A DNA stretch of 61,255 nucleotides. Origin: Gemmatimonadaceae bacterium. Lineage in GTDB: Bacteria > Gemmatimonadota > Gemmatimonadetes > Gemmatimonadales > Gemmatimonadaceae. How positions within the stretch are numbered: the stretch's first letter is position 1; every line of letters begins with the position of its first letter. The notes beneath the pieces were generated by a model, which made no database searches, was not told the origin of the DNA, and saw only the letters and a program-made list of their open reading frames with translations. The position numbers and the translations under genes were made by a program. The stretch spans positions 1 through 61,255 of the forward strand of contig DATLTC010000024.1 in NCBI GenBank assembly GCA_035533755.1. Reading direction: 5' to 3'. Shown one piece after another: positions 1 to 8,595 of the stretch.

Positions 1-272
1 AGCCCCAGATCCCAGGCGTCCTCGTCGGCGAGCGCGATGTCCACCAACTCGGCGCTTCCCGTACGCAGCACGCGGTCACTCGCTTCGGCGGCGCGCGCAT
101 CCAGGCACCCGCCGATCGTCACCGCGCCCACGATCTCGCCGGCCTCGCCCACGAACGTCTTGGCGCCCACGATGCTCGACGTGGAGCCCGTGGCCGACAC
201 CAGGGTGGCCATGGCCACCCGGTGCTCGCGGTCGCGGAAGGCGCGGAACTGCGAGAGCGAATCGTTGCTCAT
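1..272 (-). CDS. XdhC/CoxI-family protein, N-terminal part (runs off the left edge)
   Basis: Only the first 90 residues are in the window; the gene continues past base 1. The reading begins at an ATG (272-270) and shows SATGSTS near residue 26 and a V-TIGGCLDA stretch near residue 52, which match the N-terminal domain of XdhC/CoxI proteins. Family members help insert the sulfurated molybdenum cofactor into xanthine dehydrogenase-type enzymes. The start codon overlaps the stop of the upstream SGNH gene as ATGA, so the two are probably translationally coupled. No molybdenum hydroxylase gene is visible on this side, so the partner must lie outside. Family call is confident; the exact role is inferred. 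Confidence 0.8.
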   Translation of the reverse strand, partial: MSNDSLSQFRAFRDREHRVAMATLVSATGSTSSIVGAKTFVGEAGEIVGAVTIGGCLDARAAEASDRVLRTGSAELVDIALADEDAWDLG

Positions 273-1030
273 GCGTCGCCCGCGTTGACCGCGTTCAGCC
301 AGACGCGGCGCACTTCGCTGGCGCCCGCCGCGTTGGGATCGAGGGGCGAACGCCGCCAGTACCAGCGGTCCGCCTCGGCGCCGCGCACGCCGTGCCCGAG
401 AAAGTGCGCGTGCAGGTCGGCCAGCTTCACCGCCGGCGTGCCCCCGGCGATCCGTCGAATGCGGTCATTGACCCGGTCCAGCGCATCCAGCGGCACCGGT
501 TTCGTCTCCTCGTCCACGCCGGGCAGCAGCGCGCTCCCGTCGGAGGGATCGCACACCGTGGCCACGATCAGCGTGCCGTTGGGGCGGGCGCGGCGGATCG
601 CGTCGATCAGGAATTCCAACGCCTCGCCGATGTCCACGGCCGCCTGGCGGACGATGACCGGCGCGGGACGGCGCACGAGCAGGCTGGTCACCTCGATGCC
701 GCCGATGGTGAGCGTGACGAGCGTGCGGGCATCGCTCTCGCCGAGCGTCGCGAGTTGCTCGCCGAACACGTCGCCGATGGTGGCGCCGTCCTCGGCCAGA
801 TCGCGGAACGTGATGGCGGGATGCCGCGTGACGAGGTCGAAGCCGGCAAACTCGGGCCAGCGCGCGTCGTCGTTCCGATGGAACAGCGACGCCGCGCCCA
901 GCGGCGCGAGCGTTCCGGCCCGCGGCGTGCGTTCGAGCGCCACGGCCACGCTCGTGGCCCCGGCATCGAGCGCCGGATAGAGATCGGTGGAGAAGGAATC
1001 GCCGAGGGCGATGTACTGTTCGAAGTTCAC
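269..1030 (-). CDS. SGNH/GDSL-hydrolase-like protein with degenerate active site
   Basis: A 253-residue protein starting at GTG. It carries the block I nucleophile motif GDSFS (Ser12) and a block II-like DLAEDGAT around residues 78-84, so the SGNH fold is likely. Block III, normally GGxN, reads IGGIE (residues 109-113), and block V, normally DxxHPN, reads SPLDPNAAG (228-236), so the catalytic Asp and His are both replaced. There is no signal peptide, so it is probably cytoplasmic. It overlaps the next gene (XdhC-like) by 4 bp. Either it uses a different catalytic set or it has lost esterase activity. Function of the pair is unknown. Confidence 0.75.
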   Translation of the reverse strand: MNFEQYIALGDSFSTDLYPALDAGATSVAVALERTPRAGTLAPLGAASLFHRNDDARWPEFAGFDLVTRHPAITFRDLAEDGATIGDVFGEQLATLGESDARTLVTLTIGGIEVTSLLVRRPAPVIVRQAAVDIGEALEFLIDAIRRARPNGTLIVATVCDPSDGSALLPGVDEETKPVPLDALDRVNDRIRRIAGGTPAVKLADLHAHFLGHGVRGAEADRWYWRRSPLDPNAAGASEVRRVWLNAVNAGDA

Positions 1031-1070
1031 ACGCCGACCTTCGGGCCCGCGGTTCGAGCCCGGGATGGAA

Positions 1071-2279
1071 TCAGACGTCGGCGGTGAGGCCGCGCGTTTC
1101 CAGAATGCGCGCCACCGTCTCGCCGATCTTGTTGTTGGGAGTGCTCGCGCCGGCCGTGATGCCGATGCGCACCGGTCCGGCGGGAAGCCAGCCGGCCCGG
1201 TCGGCCTCGTGATTGTGGATCCCCGCCGGCCGGTAGTGGATGGTCCCCGCTTGGGGGTCGATCCCCGTGGCCGTATCGATGTGATACGTGGGCACCCGCT
1301 CGGCGCACAGGGCGGCGAGCGAGATCGTGTTGCTCGAGTTGAATCCGCCGATCACGACCATCACGTCGAGCGGGTGCTGCAGCAGATCGAGCACCGCGTC
1401 CTGCCGCTCCTGCGTGGCGCTGCAGATCGTGTCGAAGGTCCGGAAATCCCGGGCCCGCGCCTCGGGCCCGCGGGCGTGCGCGATGGCCTCGCCGATGGCT
1501 TCGCCGATGGCCAGCGATTCGCGGGCGAGCATCGTGGTCTGGTTGGCCACCCCGATGCGCTGGAGGTGCCGCGCCGGGTCGAACCCCGGCGAGACCGACT
1601 CCTTGAAGTGCGCCAGGATCGTCGCGCTGTCCACCGTGCCCTCGATGTACCCGCACACCAGCCGGGCGTCGTCCATGTGGCGCACCACCAGATACTGGCC
1701 GTCGGGGTACTTGCGCACCTGCGACGCGGTGGCGCGCGTTTCCTCGTGGTAGTACTTGCCGTGGATGACCGCCGTGAAGCCGTCGCGGGCGTAGCTCTCC
1801 ACGCGCTTCCACACGTTGAGCACGGAGCCGCACGTGGTGTCCACGAGCACGCAGCCGATGGCGCGCAGCGCCTCGAAATCGGCGATCGTGACGCCGAACG
1901 CCGGCATGATCACCACGTCGTCCGGCGCCACGCCGGCGAAGTCGAACCCCCGCGGCCCCGGATGCAGGATCTCGATCCCCATCTCGCGCAGCTTGGCGTT
2001 GACGTGCGGATTGTGGATGATCTCGCCGACGAGGAAGATCCGCTTGTCGGGAAACTTGCGCCGCGTCTGGTACGCGTACTCCACCGCCCGCTCCACGCCG
2101 TAGCAGAAGCCGAACTCGTGGGCCAGCCGGATCGTGACGTCGCCCACCGTGAGCGTGTACTCGTGGGCGCGCAGGTAGTCCACCAGCCGTCCGTCGTAGT
2201 CGGAGGCCAGGTCGCCCTGGACCTCGGTCTTGAGACCGAATCCCTTGCGGAAGTAGCTCGACTCCGGGTGCGCCGTCAT
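1071..2279 (-). CDS. ispH: 4-hydroxy-3-methylbut-2-enyl diphosphate reductase, long form
   Basis: IspH catalyses the last step of the MEP isoprenoid pathway, reducing HMBPP to IPP and DMAPP with a 4Fe-4S cluster. The three cluster cysteines are visible: Cys59 in EFGFCYGVERA, Cys150 in DTTCGSV and Cys286 in TICSATQER. At 402 residues it is about 80-90 residues longer than the E. coli enzyme. The N-terminal extension with YFRKGFGLK and the internal insertion match the long form known from cyanobacteria, chloroplasts and some other phyla. ATG start at 2279; the divergent neighbour sthA starts about 86 bp away, so the two promoters share a short intergenic gap. Confidence 0.97.
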   Translation of the reverse strand: MTAHPESSYFRKGFGLKTEVQGDLASDYDGRLVDYLRAHEYTLTVGDVTIRLAHEFGFCYGVERAVEYAYQTRRKFPDKRIFLVGEIIHNPHVNAKLREMGIEILHPGPRGFDFAGVAPDDVVIMPAFGVTIADFEALRAIGCVLVDTTCGSVLNVWKRVESYARDGFTAVIHGKYYHEETRATASQVRKYPDGQYLVVRHMDDARLVCGYIEGTVDSATILAHFKESVSPGFDPARHLQRIGVANQTTMLARESLAIGEAIGEAIAHARGPEARARDFRTFDTICSATQERQDAVLDLLQHPLDVMVVIGGFNSSNTISLAALCAERVPTYHIDTATGIDPQAGTIHYRPAGIHNHEADRAGWLPAGPVRIGITAGASTPNNKIGETVARILETRGLTADV

Positions 2280-2365
2280 GAAGGGAAATCTAGCGCCGCC
2301 GTGGCGATGGGGCCTATCTTCTCCCGACCCCGGGACGCCCCGCGGCTCCCCTCAGTCGGTACCGC

Positions 2366-3820
2366 ATGAGCGAACACTACGACCTCGTCGTGATCGGCGC
2401 CGGCCCGGCCGGCGAAAAGGGCGCCGCCCAGGCGGCGTATTTCGGCAAGCGCGTGTGCGTCATCGAGCGCGCGCCCAAGCCCGGCGGGGCCGCGGTGAAC
2501 ACCGGCACCATTCCGTCCAAGACCCTGCGCGAGACGGCGCTCTACTTCAGCGGCCTGCGCCAGCGCGGCCTCTATGCCGTGGACCTCCGCGTCAAGCACG
2601 ACATCACGATCGGCGATTTCATGCAGCGCGAGCGGTCGGTGGTGGAGACCGAATGGAGCCTCATCGACGACAATCTCAGGCGCCACGACATCACCTCAAT
2701 CCAGGGCGCCGCCCGATTGGCCGACGGACGGACGATCGACATCGAACGGTACGGGGAACCCACGCGCCGGATCACGGGCGACGTGGTGCTCATCGCCACC
2801 GGGTCGCACCCGCAGCGGCCCGAGGGCTTCGAGGTGGACGGCGCCGTGGTCGTGGACAGCGACTCGCTGCTCACCCTGGAGCGCATCCCCGCCCGCATGA
2901 TCGTCATCGGCGGCGGCGTGATCGGCTGCGAATACGCGTGCACGTTCGCCGCCCTCGGCGTGCGCGTCACGATCGTCAACAACCGCGCCCGCCTGCTCGC
3001 CCATCTCGACGCCGAGGTCAGCGAGGCGCTGCGCCAACAGATGACGGCGCGACTCGGCATCGCCGTGCACCTCGACAGCGACGTGGCCCGGGTGGCCATG
3101 CAGGGCGACTACGCGGACGTCACCCTCACCGACGGCACCACGCTCTCCGCCGACTGCGTGCTGTACAGCGCCGGCCGCAACGGCAACACCGACGGGCTCG
3201 GACTCGAGGCCCTCGGCGTGAAGACCAACGCCCGCGGCTACGTCCAGGTGGACGATCACTTCCATACCGGGGTCGCCCAACTGTACGCGGCCGGCGACGT
3301 GATCGGGTTCCCCGCCCTCGCCTCCACGTCCATGGAGCAGGCCCGCGTCGCCGTCTGCCACGCGTTCGACCTCAAGTACAAGCAGCGCGTGGCCTCGCTG
3401 CTGCCGTACGGCGTGTGGACGCTTCCCGAGATCGCCACGGTGGGCGAGAGCGAGGATTCACTCAAGCTGCGCGAGGTGCCCTACGAGATCGGACGCGCCT
3501 CGTTCCGGCTCAATCCGCGCGGCCAGATCATCGGCGACCTGGACGGATTCGTGAAGCTGCTGTTCCACCTCGACGACCAGCGCGTGCTCGGCATCTCGAT
3601 CGTCGGCGAGGGCGCGTGCGAACTCATCCACGTGGGCATGGCCTGCATGAGCTTCGGCGGCACGCTCGACTTCTTCATCCAGAGCGTGTTCAACTATCCG
3701 TCGCTCGCCGACGCCTACAAGTACGCGGCATACGACGGGCTCCAGGCCCTGGCCCGCCGCTATGCGCGCAACGCCGGTCTCCCCACCAGCGGCTCGCACC
3801 CGGCCATCACCGAGAGCTGA
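2366..3820 (+). CDS. sthA: soluble (Si-specific) NAD(P)+ transhydrogenase
   Basis: A 484-residue cytoplasmic flavoprotein of the disulfide-reductase fold. It has an N-terminal FAD site GAGPAGEKG (residues 11-19), a second dinucleotide site IGGGVIGCEYA near residue 188 and a C-terminal dimerisation domain. The position of the redox-active CxxxxC of lipoamide or glutathione reductases is here G-A-A-V-N-T-GTIPSK (to residue 52), with no cysteines. That pattern is diagnostic of SthA, which equilibrates NADPH and NAD+ without a disulfide. Length matches the family. It converges on yjjX with a small hairpin between them. Divergent from ispH. Confidence 0.93.
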   Translation: MSEHYDLVVIGAGPAGEKGAAQAAYFGKRVCVIERAPKPGGAAVNTGTIPSKTLRETALYFSGLRQRGLYAVDLRVKHDITIGDFMQRERSVVETEWSLIDDNLRRHDITSIQGAARLADGRTIDIERYGEPTRRITGDVVLIATGSHPQRPEGFEVDGAVVVDSDSLLTLERIPARMIVIGGGVIGCEYACTFAALGVRVTIVNNRARLLAHLDAEVSEALRQQMTARLGIAVHLDSDVARVAMQGDYADVTLTDGTTLSADCVLYSAGRNGNTDGLGLEALGVKTNARGYVQVDDHFHTGVAQLYAAGDVIGFPALASTSMEQARVAVCHAFDLKYKQRVASLLPYGVWTLPEIATVGESEDSLKLREVPYEIGRASFRLNPRGQIIGDLDGFVKLLFHLDDQRVLGISIVGEGACELIHVGMACMSFGGTLDFFIQSVFNYPSLADAYKYAAYDGLQALARRYARNAGLPTSGSHPAITES

Positions 3821-3826
3821 CGCCGC

Positions 3827-3842
3827 GCCGGCGCGAGCCGGC
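3827..3842. terminator. small hairpin between convergent sthA and yjjX
   Basis: Two GCCGGC arms flank a GCGA tetraloop in the 27-bp gap between convergent stop codons. There is no T-tract on either side, so it is at best a weak or Rho-assisted bidirectional terminator. Confidence 0.35.
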
Positions 3843-3847
3843 CGCGG

Positions 3848-4396
3848 TCACCAGTATTCGGGCGTGAGAAAGGGCGCCAGCGCGTACGCCACCAACGCCT
3901 CGTACGCCTGCTGCCGGTCCACCAGGCCCGCGGTGAGGATCCCCACCGCGCCGGCGCCGCGCTTGGTGTCGTGCGCTCCCGTCAACCGATCCATCGCATG
4001 GCCCAACTCCAGCCCGCCGCGCACCGCGTCGGCCACGGCCGGCGGCAGCGGCATCGCCAGCGACCCGCCCACCCCCGTGCGCCCGTCGGGCGTCGCCACG
4101 GCCGCCCACGCGCAGGTGCGCATGCCACCCGCCTCGTGCACCACGCCGCCTTCGATCCCCACCCCGAGGTCGGCCCCGCCCAGCGTGAGCACGCCGCGCG
4201 CCCGCGCCAGGGCGCCGCGAATCGTCTCCTCGTCGCCCACCGGCTGATCGGGCACCGACGACGTCACGGCAACGCCATCCACCTCGGCGTCGGGCGCTAC
4301 GCGCGCGAGCACGGCGCGCACGGCGCCGATCTTCACGGGATTGGTGGAGCCCACGAGCACGCGACGGACGGCGGCGAGTGGATGGCGATCGGTCAT
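3848..4396 (-). CDS. yjjX: non-canonical purine NTP phosphatase (YjjX family)
   Basis: A 182-residue homologue of the YjjX/DUF84 inosine-xanthosine triphosphatases, which hydrolyse ITP and XTP and keep damaged purines out of nucleic acids. Visible signatures are the N-terminal VGSTNPVKIGAV (residues 15-26), the QPVGDEETIRGA stretch near residue 51 and the acidic GVGIEGGVV near residue 77. These line the nucleotide pocket in the family. ATG start at 4396, with a divergent CGNR gene beginning about 170 bp away. Length is normal for the family and no defect is visible. Confidence 0.9.
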   Translation of the reverse strand: MTDRHPLAAVRRVLVGSTNPVKIGAVRAVLARVAPDAEVDGVAVTSSVPDQPVGDEETIRGALARARGVLTLGGADLGVGIEGGVVHEAGGMRTCAWAAVATPDGRTGVGGSLAMPLPPAVADAVRGGLELGHAMDRLTGAHDTKRGAGAVGILTAGLVDRQQAYEALVAYALAPFLTPEYW

Positions 4397-4563
4397 CGAC
4401 GAAGATCCGGAGGCGGCAGCCCGAGGACGCGGCGAATTCCGCTCCCGGTGCCGTCAATCTGCAGCCCGGTGCCGGCGGGCTTCAAGCCGCGGTCGCGCGC
4501 CGCTGCCCGCCCCACGTCCCGTCGCTTGCCGCTCCCCGCCCGTCCGGTCATGTTAGTCGCGGC

Positions 4564-5220
4564 ATGTCCCCTCCGTCTTCCCCACCCACGATCGAGCAAT
4601 CGGCCGCTCCCGCCGCGCCGGCCCTCCGCGACGCGTTCGCATTCGTGGGCGAACGCCTCTGGCTCGACTTCGTGAACTCCGACGCCGACGCCTCGGCCAC
4701 CGACGCCCTGCTCGACTTCGCGACGATGGTCCGCTGGCTCGACGCGGCGCAGGTGATCGACGCCGAGCGCGCCGCCGGGATGACGCGCCGCGCGCAGCAG
4801 CAGCCGGCCGGCGCCAGCGCCGCGCTGGTCGACGCGCGCCGGGTGCGCGCCGCGCTCCGCGCCCTCGCCGAGAGTGCCGGCACCCACCGCGAGTCGCGCC
4901 TGAACGCCGTGGCCGAGATCAATCGCATCCTCGGGCGCAGCGCCGGCACCCGGCGCCTCGAAATGCGCGCCGACGGCGCGTTCGTGCGCGCCTTCGTGCC
5001 GGGCGGCGACGCCTTTGCCGGTTTGATGATCCCGCTCGTCGAGTCGGCGGCCGATGCCCTCATCCTGGGCGAGTTGCCGCGCGTGCGCCGCTGCGCCAAC
5101 CCGCGCTGCCACCGGGTGTTCTACGACGCCACCAAGAACGGCGGCCGCCGGTGGTGCGACATGGCCACGTGCGGCAATCGCGCCAAGGCGGCGCGCCACC
5201 GGGCCCGCGGCAGGGGCTGA
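4564..5220 (+). CDS. ABATE/CGNR zinc-finger domain protein
   Basis: The ATG at 4564 gives 218 residues and places the conserved GERLWLDFVNS block near the N terminus; the frame stays open upstream but that part looks non-coding. Residues about 20-160 form the helical ABATE-type domain. The last 40 residues carry the CGNR zinc finger, with Cys-x4-Cys-H followed by RWCD and CGNRAKAARHR. Proteins of this family are thought to be DNA-binding regulators, often of stress or detoxification genes, but targets are rarely known. It stands alone, divergent from yjjX and convergent with the DEAH helicase. Family call is confident; function is not. Confidence 0.9.
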   Translation: MSPPSSPPTIEQSAAPAAPALRDAFAFVGERLWLDFVNSDADASATDALLDFATMVRWLDAAQVIDAERAAGMTRRAQQQPAGASAALVDARRVRAALRALAESAGTHRESRLNAVAEINRILGRSAGTRRLEMRADGAFVRAFVPGGDAFAGLMIPLVESAADALILGELPRVRRCANPRCHRVFYDATKNGGRRWCDMATCGNRAKAARHRARGRG

Positions 5221-5226
5221 GCCGGC

Positions 5227-5241
5227 CGCGCCCTCGGCGCG
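5227..5241. terminator. short hairpin between convergent CGNR and helicase genes
   Basis: CGCGCC and GGCGCG arms around a 3-nt loop fill the 21-bp gap between the two stop codons. It lacks a T-tract; assigned by position only. Confidence 0.3.
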
Positions 5242-7905
5242 TCACCGCCCGCGGCGCCCGCCCCTGCCACCCTTGCCGCCGCGGCCCCCCGGAGGGCCCG
5301 AGCCTCTCGAACGCCCTTCGTCGCGCCGGCCACCGCTTCGCCGCCCGCGCTCGCTCCGCCGGTCGGACGTCGGCTCCTCGGGACTGTACGGCAGATCGAG
5401 CAAGGCCTGCAGTTCATCCAGCGATGCCGCGCGCACCGCCCCCCGCTTTCCGCGCGTGACGATGAACCGCAGCGGACGATCCAGCGCCGGCAGCTCCTCA
5501 AGCACCAGCGTGCGGGCCAGCTTCTCCGGCAACCGGAGCCGGGCCACGCCCCGCGGGCCCTCGGGCGCGTCCTCCACGTCGTAGTGGATCTCCACCGCCT
5601 GCCCCCGGATCTCCACGCGCGACGGCAGCTGCGCCAACCGGGCGCGTTCCTCCGGCGCGACGAACGCGTCGGCGTCGAACCGCAGCGCCGCCCGGTGGAA
5701 GTCGCGCATCGAACCCACCCCGTCGAGCAGCCGCGCATAGAATGCCGCCAGCTCGGCCTGGCCCAGCCGCGCCGTGCGGCCCGCCGAGCGGCGCCACGCC
5801 TCGCGCACGTGCTCCACGGCGGGCTGGTTGCGCCGCGCCGCGGGGTGCCGCGATTCGCCGCGCGCCAGCGCGTCGGCAAGCAGGGCCCGCGCCTGCGCCG
5901 CCAGCTCCGCCGGGAATTCGTCGATCTCCTCGACGTCGCGTTCGAGTTCGAAGCCGAAGAAATCCACGCGCCGCACCATGACCAGCGTGCCCCGGCCGCG
6001 CCGCGCGTCGTACGCCAGCTCGGGCGGCCGGCGCGTGGCGTGTTCGCGGATCAGGTCGGCGGGGATCTGCGTGCCTTCGATGCCGGCGCGGGGCACGCCG
6101 AACTTGTCGGCGAAGTAGCGCAGTTCGCCGGCGATCGCGCCCCAGCTGCCGCACACGCTGGTCTTCGACACCCGCGCGTCGTCGCCGGTGGCGGTGCGTT
6201 CGTCGATCACCAGCGTGAACGGCATGTAGCGGGCCAGCAGTTGCTGGAACCGCCGCAGCATCTCGTCGCCGGCGCGCGGCATCCGGTCGGGCAGCGGCGC
6301 GCCCACCGCGCGGTACACGCTGGCCATGCCCAGCGCCGCGTCCTCGATCGCCTTGACCAGCACGCCGCGGCGATCGGCCCACGTCTCGCTGCTCCGCTCG
6401 TCGAACAGGTGCCGCGGCAGGCCGTACACCTCGCCCACGTACCCGGCCCGCGTGTACGCCTCGGCGTACACGTTGTAGGCCGTGAGATGATCGCTGCCCG
6501 GCACCACCAGGCCCGTGAGGTCGCGCTCGTCGCGCGTCATGCGGTGGAGCGACTCCACGGAACTCATCACGGCCAGGAACGGCAGCATGTCGTCGCCGGC
6601 ATTGACCACCAACTCGGCCCACACCCGCTCCACGGGCATCGCTTCGACGGCGCGGCCGTACGTGGTCAGCCGCCCCTGCTCCACGATGCCGCGCCGCTCC
6701 AGCAGCGCCACCGCGTCGCGGTAGGCCACCCGGTCGAGGGGCACCGGCAGATCGAGTTCGTCGGCCCGCACGCCCAACGCCGCGCACGTGATCGCCACGC
6801 GCTCCGAATCGCCGGCCAGCTGGAACTGCGGCTCGGTGGGCCGCAGCGTGGCGAAGTCGATCTCGCGGTCGGAGAGGATGTAGACGCGGCCGCCCGCCAC
6901 CCGCCCGTGCACGCGCCCCGCCATCTGGAGGATCTCGTTGGCGCCCAGGTGGAGTTGCGTGAGCACGTTGCGGCCGCGGTCGATCAGATTCGCGAACCGC
7001 ACGTCGTCGATGATCACCGTGTCGAGCCCGTGGACGTTGAGCGCGCTCTGGCCCGCCGCCGTCATCGCCAGGAAGAACGGCTTGCGCTCGCTCCCGTCGA
7101 GGAACGGGCGGATCACGCGGATCGGCTCGCCGCCATGATAGAACGCCACGTTCATGCGCGGCATCCGCTCCTGCACCAGCCCCGCCGCCTCCTCCACGCC
7201 GCGCCGCGTGGGCACGAACAGGGCCACCCCGCGCCGCTGCTTCTGGAACTGCTGCAGCAGGCGATCGTCCAGGAAATCACGCGCCTTGCGGTTGAGCACG
7301 CGCACGTCGGCCGCGCGGTCGGGATCGAACGCGTACACCTCGAGCACGTCGGCGCTGTTCAGGTAGCGCGCGTAGAACGCGGGATCCACCGTGGCCGACA
7401 GCCAGACGAACCGGCACCCGGCGCGCTTGCCGAGCGCCAGACACAACTCCAGCTCGGCCGACGTCTGGTGGATCTCGTCCACGATCAGGGTGTCGCTGCC
7501 CAGGATGTCGCCGTCCTCGAACCACCGGCGCGCGATCCCCGTGGTCACGATCACCACGTTCCAACTCGGCGTCTCGGGCGTGGCCTCGCGTTCGCGGTTC
7601 ACCACTCCCACCCGCAGTTCGGTGGTGCCGAGCAGCTCTTCGGCGATCGGGCGGATGGCCAGCGTCTTGCCGGTGCCGGTGCCGGCCACGATTCCGAACC
7701 CGCGGCGCGAGCGCGCGAGTTCGCGCACCCGCTCGCCGTGGTGCGATTCCAGGAAGGTCTCGAGGTGCAGGCCCACCGCGATCTCGATCGTCTCGCACGC
7801 GGCGCGCGTGGGCGCGATGACGATCACCCGTCCGGTGGGCGGATCGCCGCGAACGAATGCTTCGTGGTCGGGAGGGAGCGATCTGTCGCGAACCGAACGT
7901 GTCAC
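5242..7905 (-). CDS. DEAH-box (HrpA/HrpB-like) ATP-dependent helicase with RG-rich tail
   Basis: An 887-residue superfamily 2 helicase from a GTG start. Motif I is AGTGTGKT (around residue 74), motif II is DEIH (a DEAH variant), motif III is SAT in WLSATVDP, and motif VI is QMAGRVHGR. About 70 residues with VIVIAPTRAACE precede motif I. The C-terminal half is HrpA/HrpB-like and probably contains winged-helix and ratchet regions. The last 45 or so residues are almost only Arg, Gly, Ser and Lys, a likely RNA-binding tail. It probably remodels RNA or RNP. It follows a small secreted-protein gene on the same strand with a 46-bp gap. Confidence 0.88.
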   Translation of the reverse strand: MTRSVRDRSLPPDHEAFVRGDPPTGRVIVIAPTRAACETIEIAVGLHLETFLESHHGERVRELARSRRGFGIVAGTGTGKTLAIRPIAEELLGTTELRVGVVNREREATPETPSWNVVIVTTGIARRWFEDGDILGSDTLIVDEIHQTSAELELCLALGKRAGCRFVWLSATVDPAFYARYLNSADVLEVYAFDPDRAADVRVLNRKARDFLDDRLLQQFQKQRRGVALFVPTRRGVEEAAGLVQERMPRMNVAFYHGGEPIRVIRPFLDGSERKPFFLAMTAAGQSALNVHGLDTVIIDDVRFANLIDRGRNVLTQLHLGANEILQMAGRVHGRVAGGRVYILSDREIDFATLRPTEPQFQLAGDSERVAITCAALGVRADELDLPVPLDRVAYRDAVALLERRGIVEQGRLTTYGRAVEAMPVERVWAELVVNAGDDMLPFLAVMSSVESLHRMTRDERDLTGLVVPGSDHLTAYNVYAEAYTRAGYVGEVYGLPRHLFDERSSETWADRRGVLVKAIEDAALGMASVYRAVGAPLPDRMPRAGDEMLRRFQQLLARYMPFTLVIDERTATGDDARVSKTSVCGSWGAIAGELRYFADKFGVPRAGIEGTQIPADLIREHATRRPPELAYDARRGRGTLVMVRRVDFFGFELERDVEEIDEFPAELAAQARALLADALARGESRHPAARRNQPAVEHVREAWRRSAGRTARLGQAELAAFYARLLDGVGSMRDFHRAALRFDADAFVAPEERARLAQLPSRVEIRGQAVEIHYDVEDAPEGPRGVARLRLPEKLARTLVLEELPALDRPLRFIVTRGKRGAVRAASLDELQALLDLPYSPEEPTSDRRSERGRRSGGRRDEGRSRGSGPPGGRGGKGGRGGRRGR

Positions 7906-7951
7906 GGTGCCGGAAGCTGCACTCGTGCACCCCCGGCCGGAACCCCGTCGC

Positions 7952-8452
7952 CTACGAAAGAATCGGCTTCAGGATCGAAGCCGGCGACCCCTGGTCTAGC
8001 GCGGGAAGCGGCCGGGCCTGCGTGGAATCGGGCTTCTTGCCGTCCGGATTCCTGGCCTCGCCCTTCTTCTTGTTGGCGTCGTCGGGCTTCTTCACGAGCG
8101 GCCGGGTGTCGGCCGGCTTCTGGTCCAGCCCCCGGGGCATCGGGGCGAGCCCCTTCAACGGCGATCCGGCACTCCGATCGTCCGACGAATGGTCGGCGGA
8201 ACGAGGCGCCGCGAAGTCGTCCCCGAAGATCACCCGTCCCTTGGGCGGCCGGTTCCGGAGCGCCGACGCGCAGTCGGTGGGCGCCGGCTGCCGGCCCGGC
8301 GGCACGCCGTCCACCCACACGCGGCACATGCCGGCGGGCGGACGGAGATCCGGAGGCACCGCTTGGCTGGCCGACTTCGGCCGCTGGGCCTGGGCCAGCG
8401 ACGCGGCCATCAGGCCGCAAGCGATCGCAAGGAGTTGGTGGGATGACTTCAT
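7952..8452 (-). CDS. secreted protein of unknown function with CRxW motif
   Basis: I prefer the ATG at 8452, which gives 166 residues beginning with a clear signal peptide (SHQLLAIACGLMAASLAQAQ, cleavage after AQA); a longer start at 8518 would bury it. The mature part holds a compact block, PPAGMCRVWVDGVPPGRQPA, followed by a second cysteine and a GRVIFGDD segment, then a Pro/Lys/Asp-rich tail without obvious fold. The two cysteines could form a disulfide in the periplasm. I do not recognise a function. It sits between pfkA and the DEAH helicase on the same strand, with no metabolic link visible. Confidence 0.7.
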   Translation of the reverse strand: MKSSHQLLAIACGLMAASLAQAQRPKSASQAVPPDLRPPAGMCRVWVDGVPPGRQPAPTDCASALRNRPPKGRVIFGDDFAAPRSADHSSDDRSAGSPLKGLAPMPRGLDQKPADTRPLVKKPDDANKKKGEARNPDGKKPDSTQARPLPALDQGSPASILKPILS

Positions 8453-8595
8453 GGCAGCGGGGGACAGCGAAATCAGGAATGCGGCACCTGCAAGACGATC
8501 CGCGATATGGCACGTCATACACGCGCCGGTCCCGCAGGTTCACACCAAGATCGGGTGAAGGCAATCGCCCCCGCAAACCACGCCGAATGCGGTGT

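Noticed and set aside
1045-1070. tRNA-like T-arm sequence GGTTCGAGCC
   Set aside because: The flanking bases do not pair as a 5-bp T-stem, and no acceptor or anticodon arm can be drawn around it; it lies in the gap between two minus-strand genes.
3848-5220. Antisense frames in the yjjX and CGNR region that look like a 200-280 residue protein
   Set aside because: Arg/Ala/Gly-rich shadow translations without motifs; the sense genes carry clear family signatures.
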